A DNA stretch of 15,201 nt from DSUN01 sp035527715 (GTDB lineage Bacteria; Planctomycetota; PUPC01; DSUN01), in contig DATKZY010000087.1 of assembly GCA_035527715.1 (NCBI GenBank), positions 1 to 15,201 on the forward strand, given 5' to 3'. The position numbers and the translations under genes were made by a program. Position 1 is the stretch's first letter. Every line of letters starts with the position of its first letter. The notes below the pieces were generated by a model. That model searched no databases and had not been told where the DNA came from. It saw only the letters and a program-made list of their open reading frames with translations. Below are positions 7,486-15,069 of the stretch, piece by piece.

Positions 7486-8309
7486 CGCACACCTCCCTGG
7501 GGCAGCAAGGCTCGGTAGGCCGTCACGTCGCTCTGGGCCACCTTCACGTGGCGCAGGTGCTCGCGGCCGTCGAGCCGGAAGGTCGTCCCCTCGGCTCCTC
7601 GGGGGGCAGGAGGAACTGCGCGATGGCGTCGCGCGTCAGAGCCCCCTTCCGCAGGCCCCGCGTCACAGCACGCTCCAGGTCGCGCAGGGAGTGGGTCTCC
7701 AGCAGGCGCAGGACGCGGATGTACTCCCGCGTCCCCTCGGCGGCCCCCTCGGCCTCCAGGCGTCGCCGCAACACATCGAAGTCCTCGGGGAGATCCCAGT
7801 CCTCCAGCGGCCGGGCGTGGTCGAGGGCCCCGGGCTTCCGCTCCAGCAACGCCAGATAGTGCACCGGATCGAACGCGACGCCCTCCTTGCCCCACAGGCG
7901 GCCATGCTCGGCGACCTCCTCGTCGCGGTGGCACACCTCCACCCGCTCGACGTAGCCCTTCACCACCACGGGATGATGCGCGTAGCGCACCGGCACCGAG
8001 TAGTCGCTCGAAGATCCGCTTCGCCGTGTGCCGCTGCTTCCGCGGCATCTCCTGGTCATCCTTGAGGATCTGCCGGATGCGCGGCAGGAATGGACCCAGC
8101 TTCGGCCGCTCGCGGGGTCCCTGCAGCCGATAGCCCGGCGGGCTGTTGTAGGTCAGGATCTTCTCCAGAGTCTGCCAGTGCAGCCCCGTCTCCCGGAGAA
8201 TCTCCCGCTTGCTCACCCCCTCCACCAGAACGCGACGACGAATCTCCAGCCACTGCTCCATCTCGCGGTACACCTTTCTGACCTCCGAACGCAGACGACC
8301 TGGGGGCAT
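7482..8309 (-). pseudogene. istA: IS21-family IstA transposase with internal deletion and frameshift
   Basis: The first ~103 codons from 8309 (or from the ATG at 8261) give an IstA N-terminus with a helix-turn-helix: MEQWLEIRRRVLVEGVSKRE, then RETGLHWQTLEKIL, ending at TAKRIFER. At about 8003-8010 the sequence jumps to the IstA C-terminal domain in another frame (DYSVPVRYAHHPVVVKGYVE, then EHGRLW). So the whole DDE catalytic core, roughly 240 residues of a ~500-residue protein, is missing. A second disruption near 7587-7590 (one G short in a G-run on the minus strand) puts the last segment, FRLDGREHLRHVKVAQ, back in the original frame, ending at the TGA that overlaps istB. With no catalytic core, this cannot be an active transposase. 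Confidence 0.85.
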
Positions 8310-8359
8310 TCATCAAGAGCCCCCATTCTGCCGTCTGACACTCAGAGAGTCCAAAGGGC

Positions 8360-8413
8360 GCCGCGCTTTTCAACCGCCCCCGCCCGCCCGCCATCTGCCG
8401 CGCTTTTCAGCCG
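8360..8413. repeat. IS21 terminal repeats (two direct copies)
   Basis: gccgcgcttttcaaccg at 8360-8376 and gccgcgcttttcagccg at 8397-8413 match at 16 of 17 bases. Multiple copies of the tip sequence inside the left end are characteristic of IS21-family elements, where they are transposase-binding sites. Confidence 0.75.
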
Positions 8414-8418
8414 ACGTT

Positions 8419-8524
8419 CACACCATGGGTGGTCGGTGAAGGCGCGCAGGGCGAGTCTCCGGGTGCTCTCCCATAGAATTCGCGGCCTCGGAGAATCGAG
8501 AGGTCCCCGGCCACCCATGGAGTG
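8419..8524. repeat. Nested inverted repeat next to the IS21 end
   Basis: The outer arms 8419-8436 and 8507-8524 are complementary at 16 of 18 positions; the core ccatgggtgg/ccacccatgg is perfect. The inner arms 8452-8461 (cgagtctccg) and 8489-8498 (cggagaatcg) match at 9 of 10. Together they could form a long imperfect hairpin. The perfect core begins at the base immediately after the IS21 tip. It may be a small non-autonomous element, a structured RNA or an insertion-target structure; no gene is seen in it. Confidence 0.55.
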
Positions 8525-8960
8525 GGCGCAGGCTCAGGGCCACGTCGCCGCCATCGCCTTCCCCCAGGACGCGCTGCCCAAGCGCCGCCGCCGACAGCAA
8601 CCGCAGCTGCAGGAGACCACTTCACAGGAGACACACACCGCGAGCTGAGCCGCTCTCATTCCTCCTCCTGCCGCACCGCCCTCGGCCTTCCCGCCCGGGG
8701 CGGTGCCTCTCCGGCCAACCCCTGGAATCCGCGTCCCACGGAAGGCAGTGACTGAGGCTGCGCTGGCGCTACCTGCGGAGATGCCCGATGGTCAGCCTGC
8801 GCTGGGCATCCGCGGGCCACAGATCTGCTATGGACACCCGTGCCTCCGCCGAGTAGACTGTACAGCGCCATGGGCGCGCAGGACTTCTACTCAGCGAACG
8901 CAACCCGCGTCGTCGAGTTTCACGGGAGTCTGCAGACGGAGCACTTGCATGGGGCATGAT
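8525..8960. other. Intergenic region without a recognisable gene
   Basis: Open frames here are short, arginine/proline-rich and mutually overlapping, as expected for GC-rich noncoding DNA. A 29-codon frame at 8870-8959 (starts MGAQDFYSANATRVVEFHG) has no ribosome site and is not recognised. A minus-strand frame ending at 8769 closes with ADLWPADAQRRLTIGHLRR, which looks protein-like but is not assignable. Confidence 0.5.
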
Positions 8961-8978
8961 GCCGAAGGGAACTTCGGC
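8961..8978 (+). other. 7-bp hairpin with GGAA tetraloop
   Basis: GCCGAAG-GGAA-CTTCGGC is a perfect stem closed by a GNRA-type loop. No T-run follows, so it is not a classical intrinsic terminator. It lies about 90 bp before the NHL-like gene and could be a leader-RNA element or the end of an unseen transcript. Confidence 0.4.
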
Positions 8979-9040
8979 TGACCGGCCGCCAGTCATTCGT
9001 TCGAGTCTCCTGTTCCCAAGGGCTGTTTGTCCAGTTCACG

Positions 9041-9054
9041 CTGAACCGGTTCAG
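9041..9054. promoter_or_regulatory. 14-bp palindromic operator candidate (LacI/GalR type)
   Basis: CTGAACCGGTTCAG is a perfect palindrome with a central CG, the form of LacI/GalR-family operators (related to TGAAACCGGTTTCA). It abuts and overlaps by two bases the Shine-Dalgarno of the gene at 9066. A further half-site GTTCA at 9034-9038 lies just upstream, with inverted partner TGAAC at 9042-9046. Bound repressor would block initiation or early elongation. I infer that this two-gene unit is sugar-responsive; the regulator itself is not in the window. Confidence 0.5.
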
Positions 9055-9060
9055 GAGGAG
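9053..9060 (+). promoter_or_regulatory. Strong Shine-Dalgarno of the NHL-like gene
   Basis: AGGAGGAG lies 5 nt before a GTG at 9066. This supports the GTG as the true start. Confidence 0.8.
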
Positions 9061-9065
9061 GCATC

Positions 9066-10355
9066 GTGAAGATCACTTTGGGGATCGCTGCCACAGCCCT
9101 GGCCGCCGCTGTGGCATGCTGGCCGGCCGGCTACGGCAAGGCGGAGGACAAGCCGGCGGCACCAGCTCCGGGGGCCCCGGACCTGGACAACCTTCCCGGA
9201 ATCGTCTTCGACGACAGCGTCGGCGACTGGGTGGTGGACCGCTTCGCCGGCAACACCATGGCCGGCTCCTGGTTCTACCAGGGCCCGGCACTCGAGGTCG
9301 GCGGGCTCCGCCCCAACCGCGCCCCCGGCGAGTGCGTCGCCACACCGGACGGCACGGTGTACGTCCTCTGCGCCCTGAGCGGCGGGTCATTCGCGAAGCT
9401 GGTGGAGGTGGCCCCCGACGGGACACTGCGCCTGTTGATGGGGGATAAGGGCCTGATCGAGGGGCCGATGGAGCTGTGTCGGGCGGGCCATCCGATCTGG
9501 AACCCGAAGGAGAAGACGCTCTACCTGGCCGGCCTCAACTGCCTGCGCAAGGTCGTGCAGAAGCCCGACGGCTCGAGCTGGGTGGAGGTGGTCGCGGGTA
9601 TCCCCAACAAGCCCCCCACTCCGCCGCCCTACGGCAAGCCCTACGTACCCCAGGATGGCCCGGCGAGGGAGGCGACGTTCCAGTCGTGGTACCGCGGCGC
9701 GGTCTGCAACTCCCGCGGGACGGTCTTTTGGCTCGAGGACCGGGGCCTGCGCCGGATCGAGAACGGCACGGTTTCGTCAGTGCCCCTGAAGTTCAGCGAA
9801 AAAGAGGAGAGCTTCAGTTTCATCATGCGTCAGAACCTGTTAAGCCTCGGCGAGAACAACGACACGCTCTACATCAGCGACAACTACGGCGCAGGACACC
9901 AGCGCATTCTCAGGTGCGACCTGAAGACCGGCCAACTCACCCGGGTCTGCGGCATCAATCCCAAGGCGGCCGGCGACAGGTACAAGCGCTACGGACGCGA
10001 GGCCGACGGCCCAGCCCTCACCCACGCCTCCGACAACTCCGGCATCTGGGGACACTATGACCCGTTCCACAGAGCGCTCTGGATCAACGGCCCCGACGCA
10101 AAACGGATACGCTGGCTGAAGCTCGACGGCGACGGATGGGTTCGGACGGTGATCGGCGCCCTGAGGCCGGAGATGAAGCCCCAGCGGTTCGGGCCACGAG
10201 AACTCAACGGCGCCGGTGTCCCTGCGGAGCAGTTCATCTCCGACAGGTACAACTACTACGCGGGTACGGACTCGAAGGGTGGACTGTACATCATCAGGTG
10301 GACGGACACGACCGGGGTCTGGCGGGCGTACAACAGGAAGGAGGTGAAGCCGTGA
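9066..10355 (+). CDS. Secreted NHL-like beta-propeller protein
   Basis: A 429-residue protein beginning at GTG after an excellent Shine-Dalgarno. The N-terminus is an export signal (MKITLGIAATALAAAVACWP), possibly lipoprotein-like because of VAC at residues 16-18, though the lipobox is weak; an Ala/Pro-rich linker follows. Blade-like repeats are visible: ECVATPDGTVYVLCALSGG near 89-107, LVEVAPDGTLRLLMG near 112-126, QDGPAREATFQSWYRGAVC near 196-214 with GLRRIENGTV, NNDTLYISDN near 264-273, and WVRTVIG near 358-364. The 'DGPAxEATF...' and 'LRRI' patterns resemble NHL repeats, which form binding propellers without catalysis in most cases. No active site is evident. The stop overlaps the start of the next gene (GTGA), so the two are translationally coupled, and an operator-like palindrome precedes it. 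Confidence 0.8.
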   Translation: MKITLGIAATALAAAVACWPAGYGKAEDKPAAPAPGAPDLDNLPGIVFDDSVGDWVVDRFAGNTMAGSWFYQGPALEVGGLRPNRAPGECVATPDGTVYVLCALSGGSFAKLVEVAPDGTLRLLMGDKGLIEGPMELCRAGHPIWNPKEKTLYLAGLNCLRKVVQKPDGSSWVEVVAGIPNKPPTPPPYGKPYVPQDGPAREATFQSWYRGAVCNSRGTVFWLEDRGLRRIENGTVSSVPLKFSEKEESFSFIMRQNLLSLGENNDTLYISDNYGAGHQRILRCDLKTGQLTRVCGINPKAAGDRYKRYGREADGPALTHASDNSGIWGHYDPFHRALWINGPDAKRIRWLKLDGDGWVRTVIGALRPEMKPQRFGPRELNGAGVPAEQFISDRYNYYAGTDSKGGLYIIRWTDTTGVWRAYNRKEVKP

Positions 10356-11677
10356 GGCCGCTTACCACGATTTCTCTCGCCGCGCTGCTCTGCCTAGCCC
10401 TCCTCACGCTGCCCGTCCCCGCCGCCGAGGCGCCCGCGGCGGGCGCGCTCAAGGTGGGCGACGAGGTGGTGCTCATGGCCGATGGCCCTGGAAGGACCAT
10501 GCGCTCGTTTCCAGCCGTCGGCTTCGGGAGGGACCTCTTTCTGGCCGCCTGGCAGGAGGGCTGGCACGGCAAGGGAGGCGGCTCCCGAATCTACGTGGCT
10601 CGGGTTGGGTTGGACGGGAAGACGCTCGACCCCAAGGGCATCGAACTCGCGCCGTGCAAGACGGGAGTGCAGGAGTATACCCGCGTGGCCTTCTTCGGCG
10701 GAGTGTTCCTGGTGGTCTGGCACGACATGCGCAACGGCAAGGATTGCGACGTGCTTGCGGCCAGAGTCTCCCCGGAAGGGAAAGTGCTCGATGCCCAGCC
10801 CATCTCAGTTGCCGCCGGTCCGCGGACTCAGGCCATGCCTGACGTGGCCGCCGACGACAAGGGCTTCATGGTCGTCTGGCATGGGTTCCAGGGCGAGGAG
10901 GTCTTCCCGAAGGTCTTCTCGGCGCGGGTCGGCCCGGACGGCTCCCGGGGCGAGCCCGTGGTCGTTACCGACGGCGCGACCCCCCGCATCGCCTGGAACG
11001 GCAGGGAGCACCTGGTGATCTACTCCATGGGTCGGCACAAGCGCTGGCTGCGAATGGACACGTCTGGAAAGGCCCTGTGGAACCCGACCACCCGTTCGTG
11101 GAGCGAAGGCGTAGCGGGTGACCCCGTGTGCTCCACCTGCGCCCTGTCCAGCGAAAGAGGATGGCTGATCGTGTACCACGGCGGAGAGCCCAACTGGTGG
11201 TACCGCAGCATGGCCATCCAGCGGGTCGCCAGGATCACTCCCGAGGGCAAGAAGGAGGCGCCGGGGGATACCAATGGAAACTACGGGCCGAAGGGAGGGG
11301 TGCCGCCAGAGAACTGGCTGGATACGAGTTTCGGCAAGGAGACTCAGGCAAATGTAGGCGGCTCTGCGCATACCCCCGCAGTGTTTCCGTATGGCGGCAG
11401 CGCCCTGGCCGCGGACGGGCAATACTGCGTGGTGGTCTGGCAGCGCTACCACATGGGGGGAGCGAGCAACATGGAAATGGCCAACGGCGACCTCCTGGCC
11501 TCGCGCCTGGACGGCTGGAAACCGCTGGACAAGGGTGGCGTCCCGGTGGCGGCGAGCGCGGCTGAGGAGATCAATCCCGCCCTGGCCGGCAACGGTGCGG
11601 GCAAGCTGCTGTGTGCCTACGAGAAGGTGGAAGATGGCAGGGCCCGGATAGTGGTGCGCACACTCCAGACCCAGTAG
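10352..11677 (+). CDS. Secreted beta-propeller-like protein of unknown function
   Basis: A 441-residue protein starting at the GTG at 10352, preceded by a GGAGG site 8 nt upstream; an in-frame upstream extension lies wholly inside the previous gene. The signal peptide is clear (MRPLTTISLAALLCLALLTL, then PVPAAEA). The body has repeated strands ending in aromatic residues: LFLAAWQEG, VFLVVWHDMRNG, GFMVVWHGFQG, HLVIYSM, WLIVYHGG, YCVVVWQRY and LLCAYEKV. They alternate with 'ARV-x-x-DG' turns (VARVGLDGK, AARVSPEGK, SARVGPDGS). This spacing, about 50-60 residues, suggests six or seven propeller blades. Related proteins of myxobacteria and PVC bacteria are secreted and uncharacterised. The GTGA overlap with the NHL-like gene implies a shared operon and probably a shared role, for instance as partner propellers at the cell surface. 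No catalytic motif is recognised. Confidence 0.82.
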   Translation: MRPLTTISLAALLCLALLTLPVPAAEAPAAGALKVGDEVVLMADGPGRTMRSFPAVGFGRDLFLAAWQEGWHGKGGGSRIYVARVGLDGKTLDPKGIELAPCKTGVQEYTRVAFFGGVFLVVWHDMRNGKDCDVLAARVSPEGKVLDAQPISVAAGPRTQAMPDVAADDKGFMVVWHGFQGEEVFPKVFSARVGPDGSRGEPVVVTDGATPRIAWNGREHLVIYSMGRHKRWLRMDTSGKALWNPTTRSWSEGVAGDPVCSTCALSSERGWLIVYHGGEPNWWYRSMAIQRVARITPEGKKEAPGDTNGNYGPKGGVPPENWLDTSFGKETQANVGGSAHTPAVFPYGGSALAADGQYCVVVWQRYHMGGASNMEMANGDLLASRLDGWKPLDKGGVPVAASAAEEINPALAGNGAGKLLCAYEKVEDGRARIVVRTLQTQ

Positions 11678-11698
11678 GCTGCGACACGGGTCGAAGCC
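11677..11698 (+). terminator. Hairpin at the stop codon of the propeller operon
   Basis: GGCT-g-CGAC-ACGG-GTCG-a-AGCC forms 8 base pairs with one G/A mismatch, starting at the last base of the stop codon. No T-run follows, so termination is uncertain. Confidence 0.3.
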
Positions 11699-11802
11699 GA
11701 CAGCATGGGCAGGAACTCCGCCGTGGGCACGGCAGCCAGCGCGGCGACTGCAGATGCCATGAGCAGGAGCTTACGCCTCTGACGCTGCCTCGCGAGGTCT
11801 CA

Positions 11803-11826
11803 GGCGGAGGCATCTGCCTCACTGCC
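11803..11826. terminator. Hairpin between convergent genes
   Basis: GGCG-GAGGC-ATCT-GCCTC-ac-TGCC can fold with nine pairs (one G-T) and a two-base bulge. It lies between the plus-strand operon ending at 11677 and the minus-strand gene ending at 11911. It might end transcription from both sides, but there is no T-run on either strand. The rest of the 233-bp gap shows no gene. Confidence 0.25.
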
Positions 11827-11910
11827 GACGATGCGCTTCGCGCAGGCCTCCATTCCCGCCGCGAGGTCCCCGGGAAGCCCCAGTAACTCCCTGGATTGGG
11901 CTACCGTTTC

Positions 11911-14900
11911 CTACTCCTTGTGGAGGGCGGCCGCGGCTTCCGCTCGGGCTTTCAACAGGGCGGATTCGAGCTTTCTCGCTTCCTCGGGCTTGCCCTGCTT
12001 GCGCAGGATCTCGGACGCCGACTTGGTCGCCTTTACGAGCGTCTCGCTGGCGCCCGTCGAAACCGGCTTCGGAGGGGTCCCCCAAGGGGCCCAAGTGGTC
12101 CGGTTGCACACGTTGAGGTACGCCTCCAGGGCTCGATCCTCGTCTTCTAGATACTGGCGGTAGAAGTCGCCCAAGCGCAGCCACGCAAGGTCGTGAATGG
12201 CCTCGCCCGAGCGGTACGAGAGCTGCCTCCGCTTGTCGTTCATGATCTTCAGATCCGCTTCCGCAGCCGCCAGGTCCCGCGTTTCCCGGTAGGCAATACT
12301 GCGGTAATAGTACAGGTCCGCCATCGCGTCTTCCTGTTCCGGATACGCGAAGCTTAGATGGAACTCCCGTCCGCCCATTGCCTTCTGGTTGAAGGCGGCC
12401 AGCAGGGCGTCATACTGCTTCTGTTCCAGCATCAACTGCATCTGCCGGTGCATCGAGAGAGGCGCCACGGGAATCTCCTTGGCCAGTTTCATCGCCTGGT
12501 CGTAGTCCTTCAACCGCTCGGCGCAAAGAGATGCCTTCCCCAAGACGTCCGCTCTCACCCGGTCGCTCATCGGCAGCTTCTCCGCCATGCTGGCATAGGC
12601 GGACAGCGCTTGGGCATCCCTGCCGGCCTGCGCCAGCGCCGCCGCTGCCTTGGAGGCTTCGGTGAATTTCTCCGCCCACGCGCGGTCGTACGGCCACTTG
12701 GCGACCCCCAGGCGGAAGTCGGCGAACGCCTCCGCCTGCAAGCCGATGTCGCGCAGAATCAACTCCGGGTTCGTCGCGAAGAACTCGTCAAAGTCCTTGT
12801 CGGAGCTCTGCTGCCAGCCCTGGCGTCTGCCTGGTGTGCCCGGCATCATGGGATTGGCGGCGAATGCGTTTGAGCCGGTCTGGACCCGGTATTGCGGCAA
12901 CGGCAGGTTGTTGACCGCCAGCTTTTCCTCCTCCGGCCAGCGCAGGTAGAAGCAGTTGTCCGTCTCCGTCACGTTTGGAGACAGCTCGAGGAGTGTCTGG
13001 TGGGCCTTGCCGCGAATGCACTCGCAGAAGACGTTGCGGCGGGCGATGGCTGCCGCGTCGGCGGTGAGTTGCCGCAGTATCGTCATGAGGAACACGTTGT
13101 TCTCGACGAGCGAGCCGGGGCAACGGCTCAGCGCAAGCGATGTCCATCCCCCGTGCAGTACGCAATTCCGGACCAACATTCCGGGGCTCTCGCTGGCGTT
13201 CACCATGGTGTTGAGGCAACGCGTGATCTGCACGCGCGGGCTCTGGCGCACCACGAACCCCTCGCGCCAGAAGTCCTGTCCCCGGAAATACAGTCCGTCG
13301 AACCGGTTATCTGGCTTCATGACGACCTCGAAGGACCGGGCCAGGTCCTCGGCCCGGAGGACCGCCTTCTCGCCCATTACGCAACGGAACGTGATCGGAC
13401 GCTCCTTGGTCCCCGCCGCACGGATGCGCACCGTTTCCGGGTAACCGCCCTCAGCGATCATGACCGTGTCGCCGGGACCCACCCGGTCCGCGGCGCGGCA
13501 CACCGTCCGAAACGCCTGCTTGCGGCTCAGGCCGTCGTTGCCGTCATTCCCGTTTGGCGCCACGTAGTACACGCGCTGCTCGGCCGGTCGCGGGGCGGTC
13601 TTGAACGACAATGGCGCATCTTCCGGCTTGAGCACGGCGAGGGTAGGGTCCGCGCGCGAGGCGTCCGCCGAGGCGGTTCTGAAGTAGTACGTCTGTCCGG
13701 GCTTGAGGCCGGTCAGGCTATAGGTGTTGAAGCGCCCGGAACCGGTGACGCTGTTCACCGTGTTCCTCATCTCGGGCGTCTCGCCCCATGACAGCGAAAA
13801 CGTGGCCGGATGCGAAGTCCACCACTCGATATTGGCCGTGGTATCGCTCACTGAGTGAAGGAAGGGGCCGACCAGCTCCAGAGACTTCGGGGCGACATCG
13901 TGCTCGTGATATATCCCCAGGGCTGTGCTGCGTGGGCCGAGGCTCTTGAACGAGATGCCATTCGCGAGGCGCGGCACGCCTTTTTCTACGGCGAATTCCG
14001 GCGTGAGCGCCTGCGAGTAACGGTCATGCCGCTGCTGCAAGTCGGCGAAGGACCACGTTGCGCCGTTGACTTCCCACGATTCTGCCGTGTCCTGGTAGTT
14101 GTTGTAGTCCGAATAGTGAATCGCGCCGACGGCGTCGAGCCGGACCGCGGGCTTCCCGGCACTGACGTAGATGTTCCCGCTCAGCGTCACGGCCTCGCTG
14201 TTCGTCAGACTGAGCGGCACGCCCGCGAACACCGAGTGGGTCACGTCCAGGCCCGCCACCTTGTCGGCGGTCAGCCCGTCGGCGGGGCCGAAGAACGTGC
14301 AGTTCTTGAAGGCCAGGTCGCGTCCGCCGCTCAGAGCCACGCCGTTCGCGAAGCTCAGGCGTTCGAACACGATGCTCGCCCCGCCCGTCACGGCCTGCTT
14401 GCCCGTCACGACAACCGTCCCGCGGCCGCGGCCGAGAACCCTGATCGGCGACTTGCCGTCGCCCGCCTTGCTCCAGGGCGTGGCTGCGTATTGGCCCTCA
14501 GCCAGGTAGAGCGTGTCGCCCGGACGCAGGCTTCCGAGCGCACGGCCAAGCGTGCGCCAGGGCTTGCGCATGGACAGTCCATCAGCCTGGTCTTTGCCGG
14601 CGGGCGATACGTAGAAGACGCTCGCCTCGTAGGGGTATGGGCCGCGGTCGTTCGCGCCCGGGGCCGTGGAGCGGAACCGCGAATCGGGCTGAGGCCGGTA
14701 ATCGAGGTTGAGCGGGTCGGCGAACTCGAAATCACTGTCCACGTCCTTCTCGCGCAGAAAGAGGATGGTATCGGCGGGCGCGTTGGTGGAACCGCGGTCA
14801 TACTCGTTGCCGCCGCCGATCAGGTTGTGGGACATCTTGTCGGTGGCGATCCGGACGTAGCCCAGCCCCACGCAGTTCTCCAGCCTTTCCTGCTGGTTGC

Positions 14901-15069
14901 CCGGCTTGACGGAGAAGTTGAAGTTGTGCCCCCAGGAGATGTTGTTGTTGAGGAGGAGTGGTCCAGTCATGCCGGAGTAATGCATGACGCCGAAGTGCTC
15001 CTGGTCTTCGCGCACGTTCTTGTAGGTGTAGCAGTTGCGGATGACGTCGTTGTTGGCGCCGTAAGGCGG
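11911..15069 (-). CDS. Large modular beta-helix / FnIII / beta-helix / helical-repeat surface protein, 5'-truncated by an IS
   Basis: The open frame runs from a stop at 11911 up into an IS at the window edge; native sequence begins near 15069 with PPYGANNDVIRNC, so the real start and signal peptide are lost. Counting residues from the first ATG in the open frame (15177), the native part is about 37-1088. The first part (about 45-180) is beta-helix-like (LLLNNNISWGHNFNF). Next comes a DUF1565-type entry, VFYVSPAGKDQADGLS followed by PGDTLYLAEGQY (about 187-230), and a second beta-helix to about 360. A fibronectin type III domain lies near 430-526 (ANIEWWTSHPA, LTGLKPGQTYYFRTAS). A second DUF1565 entry, VYYVAPNGNDGNDGLS (536-551), starts a third beta-helix to about 745. 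The C-terminus (about 830-1088) is alpha-helical and TPR-like (YYYRSIAYRETRDLAAAEADL). Parallel beta-helices of this kind often bind or cleave polysaccharides, but no lyase residues were identified. The first in-frame Met after the IS junction is in GVMHYSG, so a shortened product without signal peptide is possible. Confidence 0.8.
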   Translation of the reverse strand, partial: PPYGANNDVIRNCYTYKNVREDQEHFGVMHYSGMTGPLLLNNNISWGHNFNFSVKPGNQQERLENCVGLGYVRIATDKMSHNLIGGGNEYDRGSTNAPADTILFLREKDVDSDFEFADPLNLDYRPQPDSRFRSTAPGANDRGPYPYEASVFYVSPAGKDQADGLSMRKPWRTLGRALGSLRPGDTLYLAEGQYAATPWSKAGDGKSPIRVLGRGRGTVVVTGKQAVTGGASIVFERLSFANGVALSGGRDLAFKNCTFFGPADGLTADKVAGLDVTHSVFAGVPLSLTNSEAVTLSGNIYVSAGKPAVRLDAVGAIHYSDYNNYQDTAESWEVNGATWSFADLQQRHDRYSQALTPEFAVEKGVPRLANGISFKSLGPRSTALGIYHEHDVAPKSLELVGPFLHSVSDTTANIEWWTSHPATFSLSWGETPEMRNTVNSVTGSGRFNTYSLTGLKPGQTYYFRTASADASRADPTLAVLKPEDAPLSFKTAPRPAEQRVYYVAPNGNDGNDGLSRKQAFRTVCRAADRVGPGDTVMIAEGGYPETVRIRAAGTKERPITFRCVMGEKAVLRAEDLARSFEVVMKPDNRFDGLYFRGQDFWREGFVVRQSPRVQITRCLNTMVNASESPGMLVRNCVLHGGWTSLALSRCPGSLVENNVFLMTILRQLTADAAAIARRNVFCECIRGKAHQTLLELSPNVTETDNCFYLRWPEEEKLAVNNLPLPQYRVQTGSNAFAANPMMPGTPGRRQGWQQSSDKDFDEFFATNPELILRDIGLQAEAFADFRLGVAKWPYDRAWAEKFTEASKAAAALAQAGRDAQALSAYASMAEKLPMSDRVRADVLGKASLCAERLKDYDQAMKLAKEIPVAPLSMHRQMQLMLEQKQYDALLAAFNQKAMGGREFHLSFAYPEQEDAMADLYYYRSIAYRETRDLAAAEADLKIMNDKRRQLSYRSGEAIHDLAWLRLGDFYRQYLEDEDRALEAYLNVCNRTTWAPWGTPPKPVSTGASETLVKATKSASEILRKQGKPEEARKLESALLKARAEAAAALHKE

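Larger units (their letters stand above)
6772..8422 (-). mobile_element. IS21-family element, degraded (right end missing, istA core deleted)
   Basis: The istA-istB pair in IS21 order overlaps by ATGA at 7482-7485. The left tip reads TGTGAACGTCGGCTGAAAAG on the minus strand starting at 8422. This is the usual IS21-family 'TGT...GTCGGCTGAAAA' end, and it is followed by a second internal copy of the tip repeat. The other terminus is absent: similarity ends inside istB at about 6772. About 700 nt of istA are missing. The element therefore cannot move by itself, and no target-site duplication can be checked because one end is gone. Confidence 0.8.

Noticed and set aside
6634..7518. A 294-codon plus-strand frame
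   Set aside because: Only its first ~50 codons look like protein (the CpaF fragment). The rest is antisense to istB and has no family features.
8360..8413. CRISPR-like direct repeats
   Set aside because: Only two 17-bp copies are present with one short spacer, and they match IS21 tip repeats; no cas genes are nearby.
11678..11770. Minus-strand run resembling a signal peptide (MASAVAALAAVPTAEFLPML)
   Set aside because: It continues only as antisense of the propeller gene, has no ribosome site and no downstream domain; probably chance.
13290..13315. A second operator-like gaaccggtt sequence
   Set aside because: It lies inside the beta-helix coding sequence, its flanks are not symmetric, and the bases are explained by codons for N-R-F.
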